From Moritella viscosa (GTDB lineage: Bacteria; Pseudomonadota; Gammaproteobacteria; Enterobacterales; Moritellaceae): 64,000 nucleotides of DNA. Positions within the stretch are counted from its first letter, which is position 1. Every line of letters begins with the position of its first letter. This document shows positions 47,199 to 56,407 of this stretch, piece by piece. The stretch lies in contig LN554852.1 in NCBI GenBank assembly GCA_000953735.1, positions 3,917,846-3,981,845 of the forward strand, written 5' to 3'. The notes under the pieces are model-generated. The model worked only from the letters and a program-made list of their open reading frames with translations, did not search any database and was not told the origin of the DNA. Made by a program: the position numbers and the translations under genes.

Positions 47199-50100
47199 CT
47201 ATTTCATCGGTTGTGATATTTGCTGTAATGACATATCACCCGGTGCAATAGCCAGCGTCATCCTCGCAATTCCACTTTCTGAATTAAACCCACTAAGGTT
47301 TAGAACAACATCCAATTTTATCTGTTCTAAATTACTTAACTCAATATTCATACGGCCATCATCTAAAAATGTTAGCGGCCCTTGTAGATGAACATTTTCC
47401 AAAGGATAACTGTGCAGGTTATGTGTAACTAAACCACCTAATACACTCATAAATGGATTATCCATATAGATATCTAAATCAATTTTGAAATTAAGTCTGT
47501 TCTCTTCTTCATTCCAAATAATATAACCCGTTGGAACTTCTGTTTTACCATTCACAACCGAATACTTAGGACGCATAATCATAGTGCCAGTTGGTACTTC
47601 AGATTCAATAAGACCAATGTTAAAGAAACCAAGCATGGCTGCAACGTTTACATTTGAAGATATCAATTGCTCAGCATGGATTTTCACTGGAATTCGATTA
47701 TTTTCAATATCGTATTCACCTACTTCCGTCGGCATAAAACCACTAATATGAGTTTTAGCATAATCATCACTGCAAGTTTGATCTAACTCACAACCTACAG
47801 TAGCTCTAATTAATGCACCACCAGTCTCTAATAGAGATAATTTAGCAAAATTACCACTGACAACTTCTTCCTTTATCTCATCCCAACGGTAATCACGGTT
47901 GGTATCGGTTGTTGGCATCATTAATGGGTTAAACACTAAGTTACCAGCAGGCGCAGCGCGAAATGGCATTAACATATCTGGACCGCCAAGATCTTCATGG
48001 CTATCAGGCTTTAACAAGGTTGTTTGTAAAGGATAACCTTGCGCACTACACAATACCTCACCCATTGAACAATCAACGCTACCTTTGGTTTCACCTTCCG
48101 CAGAAATTAAAGAATAACGATATACGTTGGAACCTTGATCCTGCCAGTTATCGCTTGGCGAGAAAGTTAATATTTTATTCTCATAATTAAGCACTCCAGG
48201 TACAGTTTCGATACAGTTACCAGACCCATTAGGTTCAACAATTTCGACACGGAACGAACCGGTATTACATGCTTCACCTAGACGTATACTAGCTTCATCC
48301 ATCTGCTGACTGAACGCTACAAAAATACCGCGGTCTTCTTGTAGGCTAAATATATTTAACTTTTGATCTGTCGTTAAACCACCAGCACAACGACCCGCAA
48401 TATCAAGGCCTAAATCAGTATCTTCAAAGGCGCATGAATAACCCGGCACCATACCTTCGACCATGGGTGCTGTATAGCGAGCCGTAACCTCGTCATGTTC
48501 TTCAAATTCTGTCCCCTGCTCTTTATTTGGAGTAGAAAAACTTTGCATTACATAGGTACTATTACCCGCCAGATCTTTAATTACACCATTGACGGTATAA
48601 TCCGTTAAAGGGATTAAATTCTCTGTAGGGTCAATAATAATGGAAGCCCCATCCTGTGAAATAAATGTTTCCACAGCACTACCATTTTCATCTTTAAGAA
48701 TAAGATTCTGTAATGATGCTAAATCTAGCGGTTCGTTATAGGTAATTGTTACATTATCACCTAAACTAAAATGAGCTGTGTTCACATTAGGGTAAGTGGA
48801 ATGAAATACCGGAGAGAGAGCATCAAAAGCGGCAGGCGGGGTCTCAACTTCAGTATACGACTCCATATGGAATGAGACTTGTGCATGTGCATTATCAACA
48901 CCTAAAATTTTCAAATCAATTTCACTGATAGCATCAATGATCATCGTTGGGCCTTCCGTTCTGACGGTCCCCATTAATTCAAGGTGCATAATGTTCTGAC
49001 TTAAGCCACCGTTAGCTTTACCATTTATTTTTCCATTTTCAAGATAACCATCAGTGGTCATCGCTACATCCATGAACAGGTGCAATTGCTTCGGTGCATA
49101 TTTATGATCTGAACTGGTATTATTAATTAAATAACCTGTCGCATCAGAAACATTAGTCATGCGAATATTACCGGTATCGAAACCCGTTGGAAATTCCCCC
49201 CCCACTTTAACCGTCAGGTTAGAACTATTTAAAATAGAACCTTTGCGGATAACAAGTGGAGCCGAACTATCAAAATTACCCAAGTTAGCGAGTTCGGTAA
49301 TCAGATCAGAATCCACATAAGTGGTGTCATTAGCACCAATCAATACTGATTTAATGGTTACCGCATTAATGAGTTCTCCAGAATAAGGTGACTCCTGATA
49401 ACCATTATTCAAGGTCACATTCATTGGTTTAAATGCATGGTCGCCCGAATCTAATACCGTAAATGTTTTTTCTAGACCCGCAAAGCTATTCCCCACCTTA
49501 TCTTTAACATCACTACTGACGATTAATTCATACGTCGCATCAACATCAAGGTCAACCGTAGGATCGAATGTGATATAATGGCCTTTGGCAATTAAATTAC
49601 CGGAAACTTGCTCTGTCGAACCGATTTTTTGGAATTTAAATGAGTCACCAGTAATCAAGGTTTTAATATCAATTTCGTTGGTCATACGTAGACGTAATGA
49701 CGTGAACGTCGTAAACGGCAAGTCATCCGTCGGATAAAAACCATTTGTGTCCAATGTAAAATTAGCTGAATGTTTACCTAATCGAGTCGTGAATGTCAGA
49801 GGGTCTTGTGCCGTTCTTTCTGCGATTAACTCTTTATTATCCCCGCCTTCATTAATCAAGCTGATTTCATAAATAACGGTATATTGTTCGCCCGCTTTAA
49901 GTGCGCTTGTTGGTTTAAATGCCAAACCATTCGTTTTTGGGTTTTCAGAATCCGTCGCAAAACTCCCCTCGGTAACTTCAACCGACGTCACTTCAACCAC
50001 ATTACCGTCACTGTCTATTAAGCTAAAATCTTGCGCTGAAAAGCTATCTAACGGATGGGAAAATGATAATAATACGGAGGTATTAACCGCAACATCACTT

Positions 50101-50327
50101 TGACCATTCGATGGGAATGAATAGAATTCATGCGCATCAAATAAACTTTTAGCGCGACGTTTTGCTAATTCATCTCGACTTTCTTCTGCCGTTAAAATTG
50201 GCTTTTCCACTTTTTCATTATCTTGTGGTTCAAGCCCACAACCTGCAAGCATGACAGCCGAGGCAACGAGGCTACTCTTAACAAAAGAGCTAAATAAATA
50301 ATTGAAACGAGAGTTAACTGTTTTCAT
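47199..50327 (-). CDS. Large Ig-like-domain lipoprotein (unknown function)
   Basis: This 1042-residue protein has a lipoprotein signal (hydrophobic 17-29, lipobox LAGC, Cys30), so it is probably anchored in the outer membrane. Several SbsA/Big_5-type Ig-like repeats can be seen: about 65-180 (ending DPLTFTTRLG), 195-290 (DVDATYELIVSSDVKDKVGN), 490-610 (LIPLTDYTVNGVIKDLAGNS) and 650-770 (FVAFSQQMDEASI). Such units resemble those in surface lipoproteins and lipases, but I see no GxSxG or other catalytic motif. It starts 9 bp after the FadL-family gene, so the two form an operon and may act together at the cell surface. Confidence 0.8.
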   Translation of the reverse strand: MKTVNSRFNYLFSSFVKSSLVASAVMLAGCGLEPQDNEKVEKPILTAEESRDELAKRRAKSLFDAHEFYSFPSNGQSDVAVNTSVLLSFSHPLDSFSAQDFSLIDSDGNVVEVTSVEVTEGSFATDSENPKTNGLAFKPTSALKAGEQYTVIYEISLINEGGDNKELIAERTAQDPLTFTTRLGKHSANFTLDTNGFYPTDDLPFTTFTSLRLRMTNEIDIKTLITGDSFKFQKIGSTEQVSGNLIAKGHYITFDPTVDLDVDATYELIVSSDVKDKVGNSFAGLEKTFTVLDSGDHAFKPMNVTLNNGYQESPYSGELINAVTIKSVLIGANDTTYVDSDLITELANLGNFDSSAPLVIRKGSILNSSNLTVKVGGEFPTGFDTGNIRMTNVSDATGYLINNTSSDHKYAPKQLHLFMDVAMTTDGYLENGKINGKANGGLSQNIMHLELMGTVRTEGPTMIIDAISEIDLKILGVDNAHAQVSFHMESYTEVETPPAAFDALSPVFHSTYPNVNTAHFSLGDNVTITYNEPLDLASLQNLILKDENGSAVETFISQDGASIIIDPTENLIPLTDYTVNGVIKDLAGNSTYVMQSFSTPNKEQGTEFEEHDEVTARYTAPMVEGMVPGYSCAFEDTDLGLDIAGRCAGGLTTDQKLNIFSLQEDRGIFVAFSQQMDEASIRLGEACNTGSFRVEIVEPNGSGNCIETVPGVLNYENKILTFSPSDNWQDQGSNVYRYSLISAEGETKGSVDCSMGEVLCSAQGYPLQTTLLKPDSHEDLGGPDMLMPFRAAPAGNLVFNPLMMPTTDTNRDYRWDEIKEEVVSGNFAKLSLLETGGALIRATVGCELDQTCSDDYAKTHISGFMPTEVGEYDIENNRIPVKIHAEQLISSNVNVAAMLGFFNIGLIESEVPTGTMIMRPKYSVVNGKTEVPTGYIIWNEEENRLNFKIDLDIYMDNPFMSVLGGLVTHNLHSYPLENVHLQGPLTFLDDGRMNIELSNLEQIKLDVVLNLSGFNSESGIARMTLAIAPGDMSLQQISQPMK

Positions 50328-50336
50328 AAAGCCCCC

Positions 50337-51641
50337 TTAAAACTTAGTCGCGAATGAAAGTGAAATGGTTGATACAGTGCCTTCTAACTCAACTGAATAA
50401 TTGTTTGCACTATCATGATGTGAGATCGTGTGGTCTGTTGGATTAAGTACTTGTAGTTGATACGCAAAATCAATCTGCCAAGGATAAGCCGTTAAACCAG
50501 TACCTTTATGAAAATAAGAAAAACCAGCACCAACCACTAATTTATCTGCACTTAAATAATTCACATCCAGCGTTGCTTTATCAGCGTCTAATGGCGATTT
50601 TTCATAACTTGCACCCGCCATTAATCTAATTGTATCGTTGAAGTTAAGCTCAATACCTGCGCGTGGAATAATAATGTCTTCAAAACCGACACTCGCTTGA
50701 TCTTTCACTGTGTCGCCTAACATCAAGTCATTCAAATCTGACCATTTTTGTTGTTCTGCACTGAATGCTAAACTCACCATTCCCGCTTTAATACGCACAC
50801 CTGCAGAAATAATATCTGGCTGGTATGCATCATATGTGAGTAGCTTGATTGGTAAATCGGATACCGTTTGAGTAATTGTTGCAGCCGCTTTAATGTTTGC
50901 TTGACCGTAACTTTCACCACGGAAAGCCGCAGCAAATGCAATACCATTACCCGCACAACTTTTATCACTGCCACATGCCATACGCCCTAAATCTAAGGTA
51001 ACACCAGCGATGGGGGTGATCACTGGCTCCGCAGCAACCGCAACGCGCTCATTACCTGAGGCTGTACCGTCTAATTCACTTTCTAGACTCATATCAGCAT
51101 CAGCATGCAATGATACTTGTGCACCACCACCGATGGTTAAACCAGGTATAATTTGAATTGAACCCGATGCAGCAACAAATAATGGTTTCTCACCATAATT
51201 GGCTAACTGACCTGTACCTGACGTTGCCGAACTAAACGCCATCATTTCGGTACCATAATTTTCGATACCAGCAATCAGACCAAAATAAATAGGGTAAGAA
51301 AAATTAAAAAGGTTGGTAACATTAACATTCATACCCACAAGTATCGGTTGCGTTGCGTCATCAAATGTTTGATCACCAGCAGTCATGTCAGGGGTGCCAG
51401 ATAACAAACCTAAATACATCTCACCTTGATCCGTCGCAGCAAGTGCTGATGGATTGTAATATGCAGCTGATGACTGTGAATTAAATAAAGAAAAAGACTG
51501 TGCAGAAGCAATATCAACAGGTGATAAACCAAACGTTGTACCTAAGTTACCTAAACTCGCCTGAGCAGCTCCCGCAGTCAATGCTAATGCCACGGATATA
51601 GAAAGTAGAGAAATATTATTAGAAAGTGTCTTCTTAGTCAT
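50337..51641 (-). CDS. FadL/OmpP1-family outer-membrane transport protein
   Basis: This 434-residue outer-membrane beta-barrel protein has a cleavable signal peptide (hydrophobic 11-25, cut after AQA). The FadL-type N-terminal plug region includes SAQSFSLFNSQSSAAYYNPS, many amphipathic strands follow, and the terminal Phe (SLSFATKF) is typical of outer-membrane barrels. FadL relatives pass long-chain fatty acids or other hydrophobic compounds. The start at 51641 follows TGGAG; an upstream in-frame start is less likely. It is co-transcribed with the Ig-like lipoprotein gene. Confidence 0.82.
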   Translation of the reverse strand: MTKKTLSNNISLLSISVALALTAGAAQASLGNLGTTFGLSPVDIASAQSFSLFNSQSSAAYYNPSALAATDQGEMYLGLLSGTPDMTAGDQTFDDATQPILVGMNVNVTNLFNFSYPIYFGLIAGIENYGTEMMAFSSATSGTGQLANYGEKPLFVAASGSIQIIPGLTIGGGAQVSLHADADMSLESELDGTASGNERVAVAAEPVITPIAGVTLDLGRMACGSDKSCAGNGIAFAAAFRGESYGQANIKAAATITQTVSDLPIKLLTYDAYQPDIISAGVRIKAGMVSLAFSAEQQKWSDLNDLMLGDTVKDQASVGFEDIIIPRAGIELNFNDTIRLMAGASYEKSPLDADKATLDVNYLSADKLVVGAGFSYFHKGTGLTAYPWQIDFAYQLQVLNPTDHTISHHDSANNYSVELEGTVSTISLSFATKF

Positions 51642-51932
51642 TGTTGCTAACTCCATTTAGCGAAACTAAAATAAGTATTCTCTAGTGGCTCCAGCCACAA
51701 CAACGGAATACAATCAAATTGTTGGACATGCCCGAGTGGACACGTTGTCATTTTATGAAAGCAATATACCTTGATTGAGATACAAGATGTCATGCGTATG
51801 TCGAGTTATCCCTTCATTCAGAAACTTATGAGCTAGAAGTATTAGCCCCCAGCTCATGCCTTGTTTTAATATCACTGATGCTGACTTAGTTAGGTCAATT
51901 AATTTAGTGCCTTAACTCAAATCACGCACTTA

Positions 51933-52985
51933 CTAGTACGCTTGTATCCATGAAAAAGGGACTGGTAATATCAATCTCGCATCATTCACCTTCACCACAT
52001 TAACCCGCTGAATAAAATCATCGATATTGGTCATCCGCACACCTTCAACTGATTTATTCTGATTATTAAAACTGTTGTTATCAAAGAAGTCTTCCCAGTG
52101 CCCTAGCACAATTGTTTTTGGCTGTGTCTGTTGCAAAATAGCTTCGGGATAATCATCAACTTGATGAAATGCAGCAACACATAAAATTGCCATATCGACC
52201 GCTTTAGTATCATTGATCACTGGCATTAACCCGTCCGGAGAGTTACTTGCGGCATCTTGATAATGGATACGATAAATCGTTTGTTGTTGATTATCTAAAA
52301 AGTCGATGACATAAGCATAAGTTTGCCCTTCCTTCCAACCATAAGCTGTACTGGGTAATTCAGTTAATGCTTCTTGATATGTTCCAGACATCACTTTAAT
52401 ACCCATAAAATGTGGCGCATGATCTGATTTTATTGGCATAAAACGAATGGTGTGATGACGGTTATATATCCACGTCCCCGGTTGCTTACCTTCTGCAGCA
52501 TAATCCGTAATATCAAATAAACGCTCATCAGCGATAACAGCAGTCACAATATTCGTCATCGTCGTTGAGCCAACAGCGATTGTCGTTGGCATATGCTGTT
52601 GCATAATATAAGGCACATCCATCAGATGATCATAATGCGCGTGACCCACTAAAATAAACTCAGCTTGTTTTGCTTCTATAGGTAATAGTTTATCAACCAA
52701 GTCGGTATCAGTCTCAATCGGCAATGGCAAAGAAACATTAACCAATCCAGGGTTAGTAAAAGAGGGCGCCGTCATAATGCTATCGTCGCCATATTGAAAT
52801 AAGTACCCCCCGACGCCGAGATATTGAATATCGAGCTTTTTATCGCTACTGAATAACGATTGTTCATTTATATTTCGAAACGCTAAATTATCATGTAGCA
52901 ATAAACCATCCACAGACGTCGCACAACCAGATAGCAGCCCAGCCATAACGCTGCTGAAAAATACTTTCAGTGTATAACCTTGCAT
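51933..52985 (-). CDS. Lipoprotein with metallo-beta-lactamase fold
   Basis: This 350-residue hydrolase has a lipobox signal (LLSGC, Cys21) and the metal-binding motif GHAHYDHLMD (about 112-121). Further His/Asp residues are DHAPHFMGIK and the late LGHWEDFFDN. It resembles UlaG/NAPE-PLD-like MBL enzymes that act on phosphodiesters or lactones; the substrate is unknown. It lies in the same direction as the FadL-type pair but 291 bp upstream of it, so it is probably transcribed separately. Confidence 0.82.
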   Translation of the reverse strand: MQGYTLKVFFSSVMAGLLSGCATSVDGLLLHDNLAFRNINEQSLFSSDKKLDIQYLGVGGYLFQYGDDSIMTAPSFTNPGLVNVSLPLPIETDTDLVDKLLPIEAKQAEFILVGHAHYDHLMDVPYIMQQHMPTTIAVGSTTMTNIVTAVIADERLFDITDYAAEGKQPGTWIYNRHHTIRFMPIKSDHAPHFMGIKVMSGTYQEALTELPSTAYGWKEGQTYAYVIDFLDNQQQTIYRIHYQDAASNSPDGLMPVINDTKAVDMAILCVAAFHQVDDYPEAILQQTQPKTIVLGHWEDFFDNNSFNNQNKSVEGVRMTNIDDFIQRVNVVKVNDARLILPVPFSWIQAY

Positions 52986-53295
52986 AACCCCCCCCTTTAT
53001 TTACCTGAATTCTTAAATATAATCTCATTAAAATAACAAATAACGCGATATCGAAAACAGTTAATGCGCGTTTAATCTCACACCAATATCAAAATAGTAC
53101 TTTGTATTGACGTTAATCTCATTCTTCTCGCACATGTATAGTTAAAGTGACTTAGGTATAGCCCTTTTCGAACATTGTCACTTTTCGTCATTATTGATAC
53201 CTAACTTGTCATTTTTTTGGCAGTAAAAAGCCTTTATTGGTTGCTTTAATAGAGTCATAGCTTGTTAAGCAGTCTTAATCAAAAGGAAACTGACC
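52986..53295. promoter_or_regulatory. Divergent gap between the MBL lipoprotein and OmpA-like genes
   Basis: 310 bp with no gene. A run of G on the minus strand before the MBL start serves as its ribosome-binding site. AAGGAAACTGACC precedes the OmpA-like start. I see no strong hairpin or palindromic operator. Confidence 0.4.
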
Positions 53296-54060
53296 ATGAA
53301 AAAATCTATCTTCGCAAAAACATTACTTATGACGTCAATGGCATTCATGAGCATCTCAGCAAATGCAGCAGAACAAGAACCACTAACAACATGGGAAAAA
53401 GCAGGTGTATTTTCATCAACCATTATCGTTGGGACCATTGCAGGTGGTCCAATTGGATTAGTACTCGGTGTTGCCGCCGGAGATTGGATTAATAATACTT
53501 GGGACAAATCAATTGAATCTGATCAGCTTATTTCAGAAAACCAACAGATAACAGAGAATTTATTGGCAAGTGAATTGCAAAATAATCAGCTGCAGCAAGA
53601 TGTATTAATTTTGGACCAACAGATCCAGCAAATATCAGAGACAGATGAGTTAAACCAACAATTGGTATTAGATGCATTACAGTTAGACCTACTCTTTGCA
53701 GTCAATCAAAGCGTGATTGATATAACGAATCAAGCACGGTTAACACAAATAGCTGATTACTTAATAGAAAACCCAACAATAAGCATCGTTCTATCAGGTC
53801 ATGCGGATCCAAGCGGACAAGAAGAACTGAACATTAATTTAGCACAACAAAGAGCTGTAGCAGTTCATGATAAGCTTATCTCGTTAGGGGTAAACGAAAG
53901 TAATATCCAAGTACATTCTTTTGGTGCGGAATTAGCCAGTTCTAAGTTAGGAGATCTTACTCAATATCCACGAGATCGCAAAGTGAGTATCGAATTTATC
54001 GATGACCTAAAAAACAATTTACATGATAGCGCTGCAGATGAAATAGTGATGCAATTCTAA
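53296..54060 (+). CDS. OmpA-family periplasmic/outer-membrane protein
   Basis: This 254-residue protein has a signal peptide (cut after SANA) and a Gly-rich hydrophobic hairpin (STIIVGTIAGGPIGLVLGVA, about 38-57). A Gln-rich coiled coil follows (about 75-125). The C-terminal OmpA peptidoglycan-binding domain (about 140-240) includes LSGHADPSGQEELNINLAQQ and ends with a terminal Phe. The architecture resembles PdsO, the OmpA-like partner of a proteobacterial sortase, but no sortase gene is in the window. A strong terminator follows. Confidence 0.82.
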   Translation: MKKSIFAKTLLMTSMAFMSISANAAEQEPLTTWEKAGVFSSTIIVGTIAGGPIGLVLGVAAGDWINNTWDKSIESDQLISENQQITENLLASELQNNQLQQDVLILDQQIQQISETDELNQQLVLDALQLDLLFAVNQSVIDITNQARLTQIADYLIENPTISIVLSGHADPSGQEELNINLAQQRAVAVHDKLISLGVNESNIQVHSFGAELASSKLGDLTQYPRDRKVSIEFIDDLKNNLHDSAADEIVMQF

Positions 54061-54087
54061 CAGCCCAATAATAGTCTTATCCTTACA

Positions 54088-54119
54088 ATAAAGGCTAGCG
54101 ATAATTCGCTAGCCTTTTA
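54088..54119 (+). terminator. Terminator of the OmpA-like gene
   Basis: A 12-bp perfect stem AAAGGCTAGCGA/TCGCTAGCCTTT with loop TAAT and a T-rich tail. Confidence 0.9.
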
Positions 54120-54306
54120 CTCTTTTCAAAACTTAAATACACTTGTTTTATACTGGAATATTATTGTCCTATACTGAAATGGTCGTCGCAAAATATTTAA
54201 GTTATATTTTATGATCTAAGTAACAGTTTGCTAGCCCCAAGTGAGTATATTTAATAGTGTGTTTCACGACTATTTCGTTAGTCACATCTTAACTAGGAGC
54301 CTCATC

Positions 54307-54738
54307 ATGACCATTAACAATATTCTTTGCCCAACCGACTTTTCAGATACAGCGAATAAAGCGATAAGCTATGCGGCAGAAATGGCATTAAAATATGATG
54401 CTACCTTACACTTAGTCAGTGTGATTAATGAGATCCATGGCTTTGATAGCTTTCAAGTACTTGCAATCACCCCAAATGACATTCACGAACACATGCTAAA
54501 AATAACGCAAGAAAAGCTCGATGAATTAACCACTGATATTAAGCCAAGCATACCATTACATACAGCCGTATTAGAGGGACACCCATCAACAGAAATTACG
54601 CAAGCAGCGGTTAATTTTGATTGTGATATGATCGTCATAGCAAGTCATGGTCGTACTGGATTGGAACATATCCTAATTGGCAGTGTTGCAGAATCAGTGA
54701 CTCGCCAGTCTCACTGTCCTGTCTTGATCGTGAAATAA
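54307..54738 (+). CDS. Universal stress protein (UspA family)
   Basis: This 143-residue Usp domain protein starts MTINNILCPTDFSDTANKAI and ends with the ATP-binding signature SHGRTGLEHILIGSVAESVT and VLIVK. It presumably aids survival of starvation or other stress; the family binds ATP. The start at 54307 follows TAGGAG; an ATG 22 codons earlier lacks a site. Confidence 0.9.
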   Translation: MTINNILCPTDFSDTANKAISYAAEMALKYDATLHLVSVINEIHGFDSFQVLAITPNDIHEHMLKITQEKLDELTTDIKPSIPLHTAVLEGHPSTEITQAAVNFDCDMIVIASHGRTGLEHILIGSVAESVTRQSHCPVLIVK

Positions 54739-54748
54739 AATAAAGATG

Positions 54749-54784
54749 AGCCCCATTAACTCAGATAATTTAATGGGGTTTTCT
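54749..54784 (+). terminator. Terminator of the universal stress gene
   Basis: CCCCATTA pairs with TAATGGGG around a 12-base loop, followed by a T-run. It lies between this gene and the convergent P450. Confidence 0.8.
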
Positions 54785-54819
54785 TAACTTAAGATCAATA
54801 CACTTTAAGGTTAATGCCA

Positions 54820-56259
54820 TTAACGCGGTGTTAATGTCAGATGTAGATTCGTTGGTCGCATCGTAAATGCAAACTCCTCTCCGACTTCTGCCGCCTGTTC
54901 TGGTTGGTTTATCGCGTAATACCAACATAAACGCGCAATAACAGCCTTACCTTCCATGATAGCTAAACGTTCACCAGGACAATGCCTTGCCCCTGCACCA
55001 AACGGAATATGACTACTTTGCAAATGCGGACAAACCGGTTTTTCGGGTGTTGCTAACCAGCGTTCAGGGTTAAATTGTTCGGGGCATTTAACGACACTTT
55101 CATCTAAACCACCGGGACGCGTGAGTATGAAAATAGCCGTCCCTTTCGGTAATTGAATACCATTACTTAATACCGTGTCCTCTGTCGGTTCCGCTGAAAT
55201 TAGCGGTGCAGTCCCTTTAAGTCGCAAGCCTTCACGTAATATAGCTTCAATAAACTCAAATTGCTCTAATGCCACCAGATCTAGCGTTTCAATATCGCCA
55301 TTACAAACCTGAGAGACTTCATCAATCACTTGCTGCTGTAAATGTGGATTTTTAGCTAAATAATACAAAGTCCACGCCAGCATATTAGACGTTGTATCTT
55401 CACCCGCGAGTAGCAAGGTCAAAATGTTGGCAACAAGTTCATCATCCGTTAACTTATTATCCTCGCTGTCACTGGCGACAATCATGGCTTGTAAAATTGT
55501 GTCAGGCTCTTCGGATAACTCACTATTTCCAGCCAAATCAGCTTTAGCTTTGGTGATCATAGTTACCGCTAATTGATAGACTTCTTCGCGGGCTTTATCA
55601 ATACGACGCGTCTCAGGAGTACGGATATAATGCCACCACGGAAAAGGATATTTACTGCGTTTGTTTAATGCGTGGAATAAGCGATCTATGTTATCTCGTA
55701 GATGGGTATCGGTACTGCCTGATAGCATATTGGTTTGATAACCAAATACCAGACTGGTGGTAATATCAATCGTAAAATACTGCAATAACTTATGTACGTT
55801 AAATGCAGCTCCCGTCGCTATTTTTTGGTCGATAGTCGTTTGTAAATTGATGGATAATGACTTGAGGTGAGGAACAAAGTTCGCCAATGTTTTGTAAGAA
55901 AATGCAGGCATAATCAATCGTCGTTGCCGTTTCCATTTATCACCATTACTGGAAAATACCCCATGAAACCCCAAATCTTCAAACAACCACTCTAGGCGTT
56001 CTGTACGATTAAACAATTTCGGTCTTTGCTTGATAATTTCTAAGCCTATTTTAGGATCTGAAATGACTAAGAATTGCTTATTTAACAATTTTATTTGATA
56101 AGCAGAACCGTACTCTCTAGCCCAAGATTCTAAATTAGTATGAAATGACTCTGATGATATTTGAGTGAAATTACCGAGAACAGGTGTTTGTTTTGGACCT
56201 GGCAGCTCATCGAGAGATATTGTCGATGCATTCATATCCTTAACCATGTTGGCATTCAT
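54820..56259 (-). CDS. Cytochrome P450
   Basis: This 479-residue haem monooxygenase has the I-helix oxygen motif AGEDTTSN, the K-helix ExxR (EGLR) and the haem loop FGAGARHCPG with ligand Cys at 427. There is no membrane anchor, so it is soluble. No ferredoxin or reductase gene is adjacent, so electrons must come from elsewhere. The sequence pattern looks closer to CYP4/CYP102-like fatty-acid hydroxylases than to camphor-type enzymes, but the substrate is not predictable. Several ATGs near the 5' end leave the exact start open by up to nine residues. Confidence 0.9.
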   Translation of the reverse strand: MNANMVKDMNASTISLDELPGPKQTPVLGNFTQISSESFHTNLESWAREYGSAYQIKLLNKQFLVISDPKIGLEIIKQRPKLFNRTERLEWLFEDLGFHGVFSSNGDKWKRQRRLIMPAFSYKTLANFVPHLKSLSINLQTTIDQKIATGAAFNVHKLLQYFTIDITTSLVFGYQTNMLSGSTDTHLRDNIDRLFHALNKRSKYPFPWWHYIRTPETRRIDKAREEVYQLAVTMITKAKADLAGNSELSEEPDTILQAMIVASDSEDNKLTDDELVANILTLLLAGEDTTSNMLAWTLYYLAKNPHLQQQVIDEVSQVCNGDIETLDLVALEQFEFIEAILREGLRLKGTAPLISAEPTEDTVLSNGIQLPKGTAIFILTRPGGLDESVVKCPEQFNPERWLATPEKPVCPHLQSSHIPFGAGARHCPGERLAIMEGKAVIARLCWYYAINQPEQAAEVGEEFAFTMRPTNLHLTLTPR

Positions 56260-56407
56260 TTAGCTTTCCCTGTTTTATATAGAATAGTGCTACAAAAGTC
56301 GCTACCATTAACAATAGAACACTTTTTTAAGATGGCATTGCAAATGCAATCAGGTCTCAAAAAATAGGTAAGTTAAATATTTGGTATTACTGTTTTTATC
56401 TTTAATA

